Made by a program: the position numbers and the translations under genes. A model generated the notes under the pieces. The model was not told the DNA's origin, did no database searches, and saw only the letters and a program-made list of their open reading frames with translations. A stretch of DNA of 51,107 nucleotides from Caballeronia glebae (GTDB lineage Bacteria > Pseudomonadota > Gammaproteobacteria > Burkholderiales > Burkholderiaceae), in contig NZ_FCOJ02000056.1 in the NCBI RefSeq assembly GCF_001545035.1, forward strand, positions 1-51,107, in the 5' to 3' direction. The number at the start of each line of letters is the position of its first letter. Position 1 is the first letter of the stretch. Below are positions 41,984-50,902 of this stretch, piece by piece.

Positions 41984-43914
41984 GCGACGAGCGCAACGCC
42001 AGCTATCCCGTCGACGGTCCGCATGCATCGCCCGCCGTGCGCGCTGCGCTCGCGGCGACATGGAGCGATCCGCCAGGCTTCATCGGCATGTTGAGCGCGG
42101 TCAATCACAAGACGATCGCGCGCCGCTTCATCGTGACGACGTTCGTGTTTTTCGTACTCGCTGGACTTCTCGCGCTCGCGATGCGCACGCAACTCGCGCG
42201 TCCGGACCAGCGTCTCATCGGCCCGAACCTCTACAACGAACTCTTCACGATGCACGGCACGACGATGATGTTCCTCTTCGCCGTGCCGGTGATGCAGGCG
42301 GTCGCCGCGTACCTCGTTCCGTTGATGATCGGCGCGCGCAGCATCGCGTTTCCCCGCATGAACGCCTATGCGTATTGGGTCTTCCTGTTCGGCGGACTGC
42401 TGCTGTTCGCGGCGCTCGCCGTGAACACCGCGCCGAACGCGGGCTGGTTCAGCTATGTGCCGCTCGCCGGACCCGACTATTCGCCGAACAAGGGCGCGGA
42501 CATCTGGGCGCAGATGATCACCTTCACCGAGTTGTCCGGCCTGCTCGAAGCCATCGTCCTCATCACGACGATCTTCAAGTTGCGCGCGCCCGGCATGTCG
42601 CTCAATCGCATGCCGCTGTTCGTGTGGGCAACCCTCGTCACCCAGTTCATGGTGATCTTCGCGATGCCCTCGATCATGCTGTGCAGCACCGCGCTGATTC
42701 TCGACCGCCTCGTCGGCACGCATTTCTATAACCCGGCCAAGGGCGGCGACGTATTACTGTGGCAACACCTCTTCTGGTTCTTCGGCCATCCCGAGGTGTA
42801 TCTGATTTTCATCCCGCCGCTCGGCTTCATCTCGTCGATCATTCCGACCTTCGCGCGCCGTCCGGTGTTCGGCTATCCGGCGATGGTGCTGTCGCTCATC
42901 GCCACCGCGTTTCTGGCGTTCGGGCTGTGGGTGCATCACATGTTCGCGACGAACATTCCCGAGTTAGGCAAGAGCTTCTTCACGGCCGCGAGTTTGATGA
43001 TCGCGATTCCGTCGGCCATTCAGATCTTCTGCTGGATCGGCACGCTATGGACCGGAAAGCTCAATCTGCGCGTGCCGCTGCTGTTCGTGCTCGCGTTCTT
43101 TTTTATCCTCGTGATGGGCGGCATGACCGGCATCATGGTCGCGTCCGTGCCGCTCGACCTGCAGGTTCACGACACGTATTTCGTCGTCGCGCATCTGCAT
43201 TACGTGCTGCTCGGCGGCGCGGTGTTTCCGCTCTTCGGCGCGTTCTTCTACTGGTTCCCGAAGTTCGCCGGGCGCATGCTCGGCGAGCGGCTCGGCAAGT
43301 GGCAGTTCTGGCTGTTCTTCATCGGCTTCAACGTGACCTTCTTTCCGATGCATGTGCTCGGACTCGAAGGCATGCCGCGTCGCGTATGGACGTATCCGCA
43401 CGGAATGGGCTGGGACGGCATGAATCTCACGGCGACGATCGGCGCTTATATGATCGCGCTGAGCGTGCTTCTCTTTATCGTCAATGTCGTGAGGAGTCTG
43501 CGCAGCGACGAACGCGCCGCCGCCGATCCGTGGGGCGCGGGCACGCTCGAATGGAGCGTGCCGTCCCCGCCGCCGCCGCATAACTTCGATGCGATTCCGG
43601 TCGTGCATGGCCGCGATCCGCTATGGGAGCCGTCCGCGCAGCCGGCCTTCGTCGCGGGGCTCGCCGCCGACGCCCGCGAGGTGCTCGTGACGAGCGTGCT
43701 CGATGCGCAGCCGGACCATCGCCCGATTTTTCCGACGCCTTCCATCTGGCCGTTCGCGAGCGCCGTCGCGACGACGGTGCTTTTCATCGGCTCGATCTAT
43801 ACGCCTTGGGCGGTCGTGTGGGCGTCGCTGCCGGTCGCCGTGGCGATGATCGGCTGGTTCTGGCCGAAGCGCGGCGAGAACCGGCTGGCCGTCGCCCGGG
43901 AGCGCAGGCCATGA
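41980..43914 (+). CDS. Cytochrome c oxidase subunit I, unusual proton-channel residues
   Basis: A 644-residue heme-copper oxidase core with twelve or more helices. Redox ligands are complete: His92 (MHGTTMMF), the cross-linked pair in HPEVY (His270, Tyr274), His319-His320 (VHHMF), His405 and His407 (AHLHY). The proton paths differ from ordinary A-type enzymes. The IGAPDMAFPR motif reads IGARSIAFPR, so the D-channel Asp is Ser121. The VPTGVKVF motif reads IPSAIQIF, so the K-channel Lys is Gln348. The glutamate in HPEVY (Glu272) is kept. The C-terminus adds a linker rich in Pro and two further hydrophobic segments (about 595-635). Pumping ability is therefore uncertain. Start and stop overlap both neighbours. 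Confidence 0.95.
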   Translation: MSDERNASYPVDGPHASPAVRAALAATWSDPPGFIGMLSAVNHKTIARRFIVTTFVFFVLAGLLALAMRTQLARPDQRLIGPNLYNELFTMHGTTMMFLFAVPVMQAVAAYLVPLMIGARSIAFPRMNAYAYWVFLFGGLLLFAALAVNTAPNAGWFSYVPLAGPDYSPNKGADIWAQMITFTELSGLLEAIVLITTIFKLRAPGMSLNRMPLFVWATLVTQFMVIFAMPSIMLCSTALILDRLVGTHFYNPAKGGDVLLWQHLFWFFGHPEVYLIFIPPLGFISSIIPTFARRPVFGYPAMVLSLIATAFLAFGLWVHHMFATNIPELGKSFFTAASLMIAIPSAIQIFCWIGTLWTGKLNLRVPLLFVLAFFFILVMGGMTGIMVASVPLDLQVHDTYFVVAHLHYVLLGGAVFPLFGAFFYWFPKFAGRMLGERLGKWQFWLFFIGFNVTFFPMHVLGLEGMPRRVWTYPHGMGWDGMNLTATIGAYMIALSVLLFIVNVVRSLRSDERAAADPWGAGTLEWSVPSPPPPHNFDAIPVVHGRDPLWEPSAQPAFVAGLAADAREVLVTSVLDAQPDHRPIFPTPSIWPFASAVATTVLFIGSIYTPWAVVWASLPVAVAMIGWFWPKRGENRLAVARERRP

Positions 43915-44564
43915 ACGCCGATACGCGCACGGCGCGCACCCGTCCCGAAGATGGCGAAGATAGCGACACGCGCGATCTCGTGCTCGACGTGCGCGCGCTG
44001 CCGAGCTTCGCGTTCGGACACCGCAGCGTGATGTGGTGGAGCACGATGGGCCTGATGCTGATCGAAGGCACGGTATTCGCCATCGCGGTGATGATGGTCT
44101 TCTATCTGCGCACGCGCGCCCCCGCCTGGCCGATGGCCGCCGACGCGCCCGGCCTCCTCTGGGGCACGCTCAACACGGCCGTGCTGCTCGCGAGCCTGTG
44201 GCCGAACCAGCTCGCGAAAAACGCGGCGGAACGCGGCGACCGCGCGAAGGCCGCGCTATGGCTTTCCGTTTGCCTCGTGTCATCCGTCGCGTTCCTCGTC
44301 ATCCGCGGATTCGAATTCGCGGCGCTGAACGTGAACTGGTACGCGAACGCATACGGCTCGGTCGTCTGGTTGCTGCTCGGCCTGCATACGACTCATCTCG
44401 TCACCGATACCGTCGATACCGCCGTGCTCGCGGTGTTGCTTTTCACCGGACCGTTCGAAGGCAAGCGCCTCGTCGACGTCAGCGAGAACGCGATCTACTG
44501 GTATTTCGTCGTGTTGAGCTGGTTGCCGATCTACGGCGTCATCTACTGGGTCTCGCGATACTGA
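43911..44564 (+). CDS. Cytochrome c oxidase subunit III
   Basis: A 217-residue membrane protein with five hydrophobic helices, the short caa3-type form of subunit III. Seen: LVLDVRALPSFAFGHRSVMWWSTMGLMLIEGTVFAIAVMMVFYLR, then WGTLNTAVLLASLWPNQLAK and the late GLHTTHLVTDTVDT with NAIYWYFVVLSWLPIYGVIYW. The glutamate of LMLIEGT corresponds to the conserved helix-III acid. It stabilises subunit I and supports proton uptake. The start overlaps the subunit I stop by four bases. Fully consistent with the cluster. Confidence 0.92.
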   Translation: MNADTRTARTRPEDGEDSDTRDLVLDVRALPSFAFGHRSVMWWSTMGLMLIEGTVFAIAVMMVFYLRTRAPAWPMAADAPGLLWGTLNTAVLLASLWPNQLAKNAAERGDRAKAALWLSVCLVSSVAFLVIRGFEFAALNVNWYANAYGSVVWLLLGLHTTHLVTDTVDTAVLAVLLFTGPFEGKRLVDVSENAIYWYFVVLSWLPIYGVIYWVSRY

Positions 44565-44572
44565 CTACGAAT

Positions 44573-44905
44573 ATGAAAACGTGGCTCGCGCTGCTTGGCG
44601 CACCGTCGATCGTGCTGGCATGTCTCAGCGTGAATTACGCGCTGGTGACGCCCGCTTGTCGCCTCGGAGGACACGCGCTGCTCGACGGCGTCAGCGGCGC
44701 GAGCTTCATCGTCTGCACGGCCGCGACGCTGCTCGCGTGGCAGCGCTGGCGCGAAACGCGCCGCTCGCCCGCGCCATCGGCCGATTCAACCGCGCGGCCC
44801 GCGCGCGCCGGGTTCATCGCTGCGGTGGCGGCCGGTGTCGGCGCGTTGTCGGTTCTGTCCGTGATCGCCATATCGATACCGCAATGGCTACTGTCCGCCT
44901 GTTGA
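44573..44905 (+). CDS. Small membrane protein of the caa3 cluster
   Basis: A 110-residue protein with three hydrophobic segments (about 3-25, 38-57 and 81-105) and a central Arg/Pro/Ala-rich loop. I do not recognise a named family. Similar short membrane proteins often lie between subunit III and ctaG in such clusters and may be minor subunits or assembly factors; this is inference from position. The ATG at 44573 follows subunit III by eight bases, and the last 22 bases overlap the ctaG start in another frame, which supports it as a real coupled gene. Confidence 0.72.
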   Translation: MKTWLALLGAPSIVLACLSVNYALVTPACRLGGHALLDGVSGASFIVCTAATLLAWQRWRETRRSPAPSADSTARPARAGFIAAVAAGVGALSVLSVIAISIPQWLLSAC

Positions 44906-45810
44906 AATGCGCGTTTCTTTGCGCGCTCCTCGCGTGTGCGGATGCCCACGCCCACGCCGCCACGACGGAGGCGTCGCCGTTCGCGTGGACGTTCGAACCG
45001 TGGGTCGTCATCGCGCTTGCCGTGAGTCTCGCGCTCTACGTCGCGGGTTACGTGCGGCTCCAGTCGCGCGGCGCGCAAGGCCGCGCCGGACGCACGGGGC
45101 GCCTCGCCGCATTCGTCGCGGGCTGGCTCGTGCTCGTCGTCGCGCTGGTGTCGCCGCTGCACGCGCTGAGCGAATGGCTCTTTTCCGCGCACATGTTGCA
45201 GCACGAGCTTTTCATGCTGGTGGCCGCGCCGCTGCTCGTGATCGGCCGGCCGCTCGCCGTATGGCTCTGGGCGTTTCCCGCCGCCGCGCGAATGCGCATC
45301 GGCGCGGCGACGCGTTCGCGCTGGATCAGGCGGCCGTGGCGCTGGCTCACGCTGCCCCTCGTCGCATGGATACTGCACGCGGCCGCCCTCTGGTGCTGGC
45401 ACGCGCCGCGCTTCTTCGAGGCGGCGCTCGCGCGTCCGGGTATCCACACGCTTCAACACGCGAGCTTTCTCGCGAGCGCGCTGCTGTTCTGGTGGACGGT
45501 ATTCGGCCGCGCCGCAGATGCGCACGGCGCGTCCAATGCCCACGCGATGCTTTCGCTTTTCACGACGATGGTCCATACCGGCGCGCTCGGCGCGCTGCTG
45601 ACGCTCGCGCCGGGCGTCTGGTATCCGTCGTGCATCGAGACGACGCGTGCGCTCGGCTTCGATCCGTTGCAGGACCAGCAACTCGGCGGCCTCGTGATGT
45701 GGGTGCCGGGCGGCCTCGCGTACCTGACCGGCGGGCTTTTGATCGGCGCGCGCTGGCTGATGCGCCGTCCGCCGCCGCGCGTCGAGATCGGCATGTCGCG
45801 CGAGGGCTGA
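44884..45810 (+). CDS. ctaG: Cytochrome c oxidase assembly protein, CtaG (caa3-type)
   Basis: A 308-residue membrane protein of the caa3_CtaG family, unrelated to the Cox11-type CtaG. It has a possible N-terminal signal segment (ending HAHAATT) and about seven helices. The family motif SAHMLQHELFMLVAAPLLVIGRP is near the middle, with further histidines in WILHAAALWCWHAPRFFEAAL and HTLQHASFL. The histidine-rich membrane faces suggest copper handling for CuB or CuA. The ATG at 44884 lies within the end of the small gene before it. Its presence fits a complete oxidase with its own maturation factor. Confidence 0.88.
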   Translation: MATVRLLKCAFLCALLACADAHAHAATTEASPFAWTFEPWVVIALAVSLALYVAGYVRLQSRGAQGRAGRTGRLAAFVAGWLVLVVALVSPLHALSEWLFSAHMLQHELFMLVAAPLLVIGRPLAVWLWAFPAAARMRIGAATRSRWIRRPWRWLTLPLVAWILHAAALWCWHAPRFFEAALARPGIHTLQHASFLASALLFWWTVFGRAADAHGASNAHAMLSLFTTMVHTGALGALLTLAPGVWYPSCIETTRALGFDPLQDQQLGGLVMWVPGGLAYLTGGLLIGARWLMRRPPPRVEIGMSREG

Positions 45811-45814
45811 TCTC

Positions 45815-46174
45815 ATGCGAATCATGGAAATCGCGCTTCTGATGCTCGCGCTGACGGCCTGCACCGGCGAGCCGCCTTCATCGGACGCGATCACCGGCGG
45901 CAATCCGCGGCGTGGCCTCGAAGCAATCCAGCGCTACGGCTGCGGCGCGTGTCATCGGATCGACGGCGCGCCGGGCGCATACGGCACGGTCGGGCCGACG
46001 CTTCAGCGGATCGGCGAGCGCGCCTACATCGCGGGAAAGCTGCCGAATTCGCCCGGGAATCTGCAGCAATGGATTCGTTTCCCGCAACGCATCGTGCCTG
46101 GAAACGCGATGCCCGATCTCGACGTAAGTGAAATCGACGCACGCGATATCGCCGCTTATCTCTACCATCAATGA
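45815..46174 (+). CDS. Lipoprotein class I cytochrome c
   Basis: A 119-residue cytochrome c. The N-terminus MRIMEIALLMLALTAC has a lipobox (LTAC, Cys16), so the protein should be lipid-anchored on the periplasmic side. The heme site is CGACH (about residues 43-47), and the distal methionine is in PGNAMPDLDVSE. It lies four bases after ctaG and overlaps the triheme gene by four bases. It probably delivers electrons to the cytochrome c domain of subunit II. The context is convincing, the partner is inferred. Confidence 0.9.
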   Translation: MRIMEIALLMLALTACTGEPPSSDAITGGNPRRGLEAIQRYGCGACHRIDGAPGAYGTVGPTLQRIGERAYIAGKLPNSPGNLQQWIRFPQRIVPGNAMPDLDVSEIDARDIAAYLYHQ

Positions 46175-47460
46175 ACCCTCTCTCACGCCTCGTTCTGTGC
46201 CTGCTGCTATGGCCCATCGCCGTCATGGCCGACGCCAACGCCGATGACGGGTCGCCGTCCGCGCAACTGATCGCGCGCGGCGCATATCTCGCGAAAGCGG
46301 CGGATTGCGCGGGATGCCACACCGCGGCTTCGAACGGCGCACCTTATGCGGGCGGCCTCGAAATGACGTCGCCGTTCGGGACCATCGTCAGCAGCAACAT
46401 CACGCCGGATCGCGAGACGGGCATCGGCGCGTATAGCTACGAGGATTTCGCGAAGGCATTGCGCGAAGGCGTCGGACGGGGCGGCAAGGGTTTGTATCCC
46501 GCGATGCCCTATCCCGCTTTCGTGAAAATCACGGACGACGACATGCGCGCGCTCTACGCGTTCATGATGCACGGCGTGCCGCCCGTGAAGCATCGGCCGC
46601 CCGAAACGAAGGTGCCGTTTCCGTTCGATCAGCGCTGGGCGTTGCGCATCTGGCGGGCCGTGTTCGCGCCCAAGGAACGGTTCGAGCCGCACGCCGGTCG
46701 CGGTGCGGACTGGAATCGCGGCGCGTATCTCGTACAGTCGCTCGGGCATTGCGGTTCGTGTCACACCCCGCGCGGCATCGGGTATCAGGAACGCGGCTAC
46801 GACGAGTCGTCGAAGACGTTTCTGTCCGGCGGCGTCAACGACAACTGGTTCGCACCGAACCTGCGCGCCGACGCGGGTTCGGGGCTCGGCCGCATCGCGC
46901 GGGAAGATGTCGCCGCGTTTCTCAAGACGGGGCACGGCGCGGGCATGGTTGCATACGGAAGCATGGTCCAGACGATCGAGGACAGCACGCAATATCTGAG
47001 CGACGACGATCTGCGCTCGATCGCCGTCTATCTCAAGACACTGCCCGCCACCAACGCCGCGGACGGCGCCTTCGATCCGGCGTTCGCGCAGCCGGGACGC
47101 CTGAAGACGCGCGCGCCCGACGTCCCGCCCGAGCAAGGCGCGGCTGTGTATGCGGGGTTCTGCGCGCAATGTCATCGAAACGATGGAAAGGGCGTGCCGA
47201 ATGCGTTTCCGGCGCTCGCCGGCAATCCTTCGGTCATTAGCGAAGACACGACTTCGTTGATCAGGCTTGTCGTCGAAGGCGGCAACAGTCCCGCGACGAT
47301 CCACGGTCCAGCACGCCAGCCGATGCCCCCATTCGCCGGACGCCTCACCGACGCGCAAATCGCGCTGGTGCTTACTTACGTGCGCGCGTCATGGGGCAAC
47401 GACGCTCGCCCGGTCACGACGAACGACGTCGCCTCGTTTCGCGCCACGATTCATAAATAG
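46171..47460 (+). CDS. Triheme cytochrome c (alcohol dehydrogenase subunit II-like)
   Basis: A 429-residue periplasmic protein with a signal peptide (residues 1-20) and three class I cytochrome c domains: CAGCH (46-50), CGSCH (194-198) and CAQCH (331-335). This is the layout of the cytochrome subunit of membrane alcohol, aldehyde or gluconate dehydrogenases, which passes electrons from a dehydrogenase to ubiquinone or an oxidase. Motifs GPFGTIVSSNITPD-like, DMRALYAFMMHGVPPV and the ending QIALVLTYVRASWGN are family-typical. No dehydrogenase gene is next to it; instead it ends the oxidase operon, so it may feed the caa3 enzyme directly. Confidence 0.92.
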   Translation: MNPLSRLVLCLLLWPIAVMADANADDGSPSAQLIARGAYLAKAADCAGCHTAASNGAPYAGGLEMTSPFGTIVSSNITPDRETGIGAYSYEDFAKALREGVGRGGKGLYPAMPYPAFVKITDDDMRALYAFMMHGVPPVKHRPPETKVPFPFDQRWALRIWRAVFAPKERFEPHAGRGADWNRGAYLVQSLGHCGSCHTPRGIGYQERGYDESSKTFLSGGVNDNWFAPNLRADAGSGLGRIAREDVAAFLKTGHGAGMVAYGSMVQTIEDSTQYLSDDDLRSIAVYLKTLPATNAADGAFDPAFAQPGRLKTRAPDVPPEQGAAVYAGFCAQCHRNDGKGVPNAFPALAGNPSVISEDTTSLIRLVVEGGNSPATIHGPARQPMPPFAGRLTDAQIALVLTYVRASWGNDARPVTTNDVASFRATIHK

Positions 47461-47728
47461 CGAGAGCAGCCGAAAAGCGTGGCACACGCGTTGCTAATTC
47501 GCATTCAGGCCGATGTCACCGAACCGAATCGGGCACCGGCCCTTAATGTCACGACGCGGACTTCCCCCGCGATACGCCAGCGCGAATTCTTCGCTCTGAG
47601 ACTCGCAGCAGCATGACCGTAAGCGACCTTCGAGGTCCTCTTGGTCGCTGCGAGCAAAACCGTTCTCTTTAATGATTCGCGCCGAGACCGTGAAGGGTTT
47701 CGTGCGCTCAAAAAATGGAGTCGTCCAA

Positions 47729-48604
47729 ATGTTCGTTCATAACAAGCGTCTGCAATACACCGTCCGCGTGGGCACCCCCAATCCGGGTCTGGCCAATCTG
47801 CTGCTTGAGCAATTTGGCGGTCCGCAGGGCGAATTGGCGGCCGCCTGCCGGTACTTCACGCAAGCTGTCGGCGAAGACGATCCGGGCCGCAAGGACCTGT
47901 TGTTCGATATCGCCACCGAGGAACTCAGCCACCTCGAAGTGATCGGCTCGATCGTCGCGATGCTGAACAAGGGCGCGAAGGGGCAACTCGCGGAAGCCGT
48001 GGAGTCGGAGGCCGAGTTGTACCGGTCGCTCACGGGCGGCGGCAACGATTCGCACACCACCGCGCTGCTCTATGGCGGCGGCCCCGCGCTCACCAACTCG
48101 GCGGGCGTGCCCTGGACCGCCGCTTACATCGACACCATCGGCGAGCCGACGGCCGATCTGCGCTCCAACATCGCAGCCGAAGCACGCGCGAAGATCGTCT
48201 ACGAACGTCTCATCAACGTGACGGATGATCCGGGTATCAAGGAAGCGCTGGGCTTCTTGATGACGCGTGAAATCGCGCATCAGAAGTCGTTCGAAAAGGC
48301 GCTTCACTCGATTCAGCCGAACTTCCCGCAAGGCAAGCTGCCGGGCGTGCCGGAGTTCACGAACGTCTACTTCAACATGTCGAAGGGCGACGACGCGCGC
48401 GGGCCGTGGAACGAGGGCGGCGACTGGAAGTTCGTCGAAGATCCGCAACCGGCCGTCGATGGCGGTGACGGAACGGCCACCGTGACGGTTACTGAACGGG
48501 ACGTGGAAGTGCTGCAGGCGATGGCGTCGCGCACGGCTTCGGACCCGTCCGCCGACCCGACCACGGGCGCGGATCTGGGCGCGGGAAAGGCCAACGAAAT
48601 GTAA
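47729..48604 (+). CDS. Manganese catalase (dimanganese)
   Basis: A 291-residue ferritin-like Mn catalase that breaks down hydrogen peroxide. The start MFVHNKRLQYTVRV is typical, then GGPQGELAAACRYFTQAV supplies the first Glu and DIATEELSHLEVIGSIVAML the Glu/His pair. The second half has IAAEARAKIVYERLINVTDDPG and LMTREIAHQKSFEKAL. The last part (about 225-291) is a long Gly/Asp/Thr-rich tail. I chose the ATG at 47729, preceded by GGAG at 47717; the frame open upstream is unlike the family. Placed after a terminal oxidase operon, it fits oxidative stress protection. Confidence 0.93.
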   Translation: MFVHNKRLQYTVRVGTPNPGLANLLLEQFGGPQGELAAACRYFTQAVGEDDPGRKDLLFDIATEELSHLEVIGSIVAMLNKGAKGQLAEAVESEAELYRSLTGGGNDSHTTALLYGGGPALTNSAGVPWTAAYIDTIGEPTADLRSNIAAEARAKIVYERLINVTDDPGIKEALGFLMTREIAHQKSFEKALHSIQPNFPQGKLPGVPEFTNVYFNMSKGDDARGPWNEGGDWKFVEDPQPAVDGGDGTATVTVTERDVEVLQAMASRTASDPSADPTTGADLGAGKANEM

Positions 48605-48608
48605 GACT

Positions 48609-48643
48609 GACCGGCGCTGCTGCAACTTGGGGCAGCGCCGGTC
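48609..48643 (+). terminator. Strong hairpin after the Mn catalase gene
   Basis: A perfect 12-bp stem GACCGGCGCTGC / GCAGCGCCGGTC with an 11-base loop begins five bases after the stop codon. No U-tract follows, so it may act as a 3' stabiliser or Rho-assisted terminator. It also lies downstream of the convergent gene at 48766-49329. Confidence 0.55.
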
Positions 48644-48765
48644 GTGGCGCTATCGAGCGCCCGACATTTGATCGCTCGAAACATCCTTGCCTGCGATGAA
48701 CGTTTGCCTGTGCTGACGCGTAAAAGCCGGCGTGCCGCTAACGCGTGCGCCGGCCGCTCGCGCTC

Positions 48766-49329
48766 TCATTGCGCGCCGACGCTTTCTTCGCTTCCATTCT
48801 TCCGCGCGTTCCTCGCGTGCGCCTTCGCGAGCCGACGCGCGATCTCCGCCGCAGCGCCGTCGTCATGAGCGGACGCTGCGTCACCCTCCTTCTCCGCGGC
48901 AAGCTGAAGATACGCGGCGGCGAGCTTGCGCAGATCGTCCTCGGTCGCGTCTTCGATACCGATCAGCTGATTGCTCGCCCCCTTGTCGGAGGCGAGCAGT
49001 TCGTTCAACTTCAGGTGCATTGCGACACTGTCCTTGTTCGCGCTTTGCTGAATGAGAAACACCATCAGAAAGGTGACGATGGTCGTGCCCGTATTGATGA
49101 CCAGTTGCCAGCCCTCCGAGAACTTGAAGATAGGACCGGCCACGATCCACACGACGATGGAAATGACGGCAAGCCCGAACGCAACCGGCGAGCCCGCCCA
49201 GCGCGTCACGGTGCTGGCGAACGCATCGAACGCGCGCGCGACGGGGTGCGCCTTTGCGTAGCCCGGGCTCGACGTCGATGGGACCGTGTCCATCGGCGCG
49301 GCATCGGGAAGGGGATTTTTCAGGTTCAT
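48766..49329 (-). CDS. Low-affinity iron permease family (PF04120) membrane protein
   Basis: A 187-residue protein with two transmembrane helices (SPVAFGLAVISIVVWIVAGPIF and LVINTGTTIVTFLMVFLIQQS) and the family motif NKDSVAMHLKLNELLAS after them, then a soluble acidic tail. Fungal homologues (Fet4) were linked to iron uptake; for the short bacterial form the function is not established. The ATG at 49329 gives the normal N-terminus; a few codons upstream are also open. It is convergent with the Mn catalase gene. The call is to a family, not to a transport activity. Confidence 0.82.
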   Translation of the reverse strand: MNLKNPLPDAAPMDTVPSTSSPGYAKAHPVARAFDAFASTVTRWAGSPVAFGLAVISIVVWIVAGPIFKFSEGWQLVINTGTTIVTFLMVFLIQQSANKDSVAMHLKLNELLASDKGASNQLIGIEDATEDDLRKLAAAYLQLAAEKEGDAASAHDDGAAAEIARRLAKAHARNARKNGSEESVGAQ

Positions 49330-49542
49330 GGTCGTGTCTTCGATTGGCAATGAACCAATGTATCAACCGCAGCTTTCGAAGCACATACGTCCGGCGCCTT
49401 TCGGGTCCGGTTCATGCCTCCAACTCAATTCATGCCAGACTTGCTTGCCGCTCAGCGGACGAAGGATACGGCTGTATAAGTCGCGGCCCCTGGAAGGCGA
49501 AAGACCGAGGACGCAAAGGGCGCCCTCGATGCTTATATCTCC

Positions 49543-50877
49543 TTAGGCGTTCACTTTTACTTCGCTAATCGCGCCGTGGTTGAAGGTTGGGCCAGCGTCC
49601 GAATTCTGAACTGGATTGCGCTGCAAGTGCTCAAGAGCACGCTTGATGTCGTCCAGCAAAAGGCTGATGAGATCTCGGCTTACGCCATGACGAATAAGCA
49701 CACGCTGGACAATGACTTCTTGACGATCCGAGGGAAGAGGATACGAAGCAATTTGCCATCCTCTCATGCGGACTCGTTCAGACACGTCATATAAGGTGAA
49801 GCCGTGCTCTTTTCCTTCTTTTAGCTTGTAGCACACCGCGGGGAGGCCGCCGTTTCCGTCATAGACCAATTCCAGTGATTCGATCGTCCGGATCTCTTCA
49901 GCTAGCCATTTTCCGGTATCGATGCACGCCTGTTGGATTCGCGTATATCCCTCGCGCCCGAGCCGCAAGAAATTATAGTATTGAGCGATAATCTCGCCGC
50001 CAGGGCGGCTGAAATTAAGAGCGAAGGTCGCCATATTGCCGCCCAGATAATCAACATAAAAAATGAGATCTTCCGGAAGGTCAGATCGTGAGCGCCATAC
50101 GACCCAGCCGACGCCAAGGGGTGCCAGGCCATACTTATGCCCCGAGGCATTAATGGATTTGACACGCTCAATGGCAAAATCCCAGTCAAGCTCTTTTTGG
50201 ACAAAGGGCGCGACGAACCCGCCACTAGCGGCGTCCACGTGAATGGGAATGTCAAGGCCGAGATCGCGCTGCATGGCGTCGAGTTCTGCCGCAAGATCTG
50301 CCACAGGCTCGTAGATACCGGTGAATGTCACACCGAGGGTCGCGACAACTCCGATTGTGTTTTCATCACAGTATTCCCGTAAGTCGGAAGGCTGCAAGCC
50401 AAGCGCGTCCCCTCGCAGAGGCACTTCACGAATCTCCACGTCAAAATAACGTGCGAATTTCTTCCAACAGACTTGGACCGGTCCGCATACGAAGTTCGGT
50501 TTGTCCGTGGGTAATCCCGCCGCTTCACGCTTTTTTTTCCAGCGCCATTTCATAGCGAGACCGCCAAGCATGCATGCTTCACTTGAACCGGTAGTCGAGC
50601 AGCCAACCGTGTCCCACGATTTTGGCGCATGCCACAAGTCTGCAATGATATGCACGCAGCGGTTTTCTATCTCTGCTGTCTGCGGATACTCGTCCTTATC
50701 GATCATGTTCTTATCGACCGAATCCGCCATTAGCCGTTGAACTTCAGGCTCTACCCAAGTTGTGCAGAATGTAGCGAGATTTTGCCGAGAGTTGCCGTCG
50801 AGCAAAAGCTCGTCGCGAACAAGGTTATAGGCGGTAGCAGGGGCGCTGGAATGTTCCGGGAGCCGGAACTTTGGCAA
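49543..50877 (-). CDS. gadB: Glutamate decarboxylase, 5' end replaced by an IS
   Basis: A PLP-dependent glutamate decarboxylase, 444 residues from the TTG at 50877. It has DELLLDGNSRQNLATFCTTW, TTGSSEACMLGGLAMKWRW, HVDAASGGF and the PLP lysine in SASGHKYG-like INASGHKYGLAPLG (Lys248). It makes GABA from glutamate, consuming a proton, in acid resistance. Enzymes of this group start about 25-35 residues earlier. Reading on upstream, the frame keeps a Gad-like stretch (SYSANPFSQRS) and then enters transposase DNA at about 50905. The original start and promoter are gone. Expression would need the TTG or IS-borne signals. The gene is clearly less GC-rich than the window, a sign of transfer. Confidence 0.88.
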   Translation of the reverse strand: MPKFRLPEHSSAPATAYNLVRDELLLDGNSRQNLATFCTTWVEPEVQRLMADSVDKNMIDKDEYPQTAEIENRCVHIIADLWHAPKSWDTVGCSTTGSSEACMLGGLAMKWRWKKKREAAGLPTDKPNFVCGPVQVCWKKFARYFDVEIREVPLRGDALGLQPSDLREYCDENTIGVVATLGVTFTGIYEPVADLAAELDAMQRDLGLDIPIHVDAASGGFVAPFVQKELDWDFAIERVKSINASGHKYGLAPLGVGWVVWRSRSDLPEDLIFYVDYLGGNMATFALNFSRPGGEIIAQYYNFLRLGREGYTRIQQACIDTGKWLAEEIRTIESLELVYDGNGGLPAVCYKLKEGKEHGFTLYDVSERVRMRGWQIASYPLPSDRQEVIVQRVLIRHGVSRDLISLLLDDIKRALEHLQRNPVQNSDAGPTFNHGAISEVKVNA

Positions 50878-50902
50878 ACTCCGCTGGGAAAAAGGGTTTG
50901 CA

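Noticed and set aside
41758..42723. Minus-strand frame across the subunit II/I junction
   Set aside because: It is the antisense shadow of CuA and heme-copper oxidase genes whose motifs are unambiguous.
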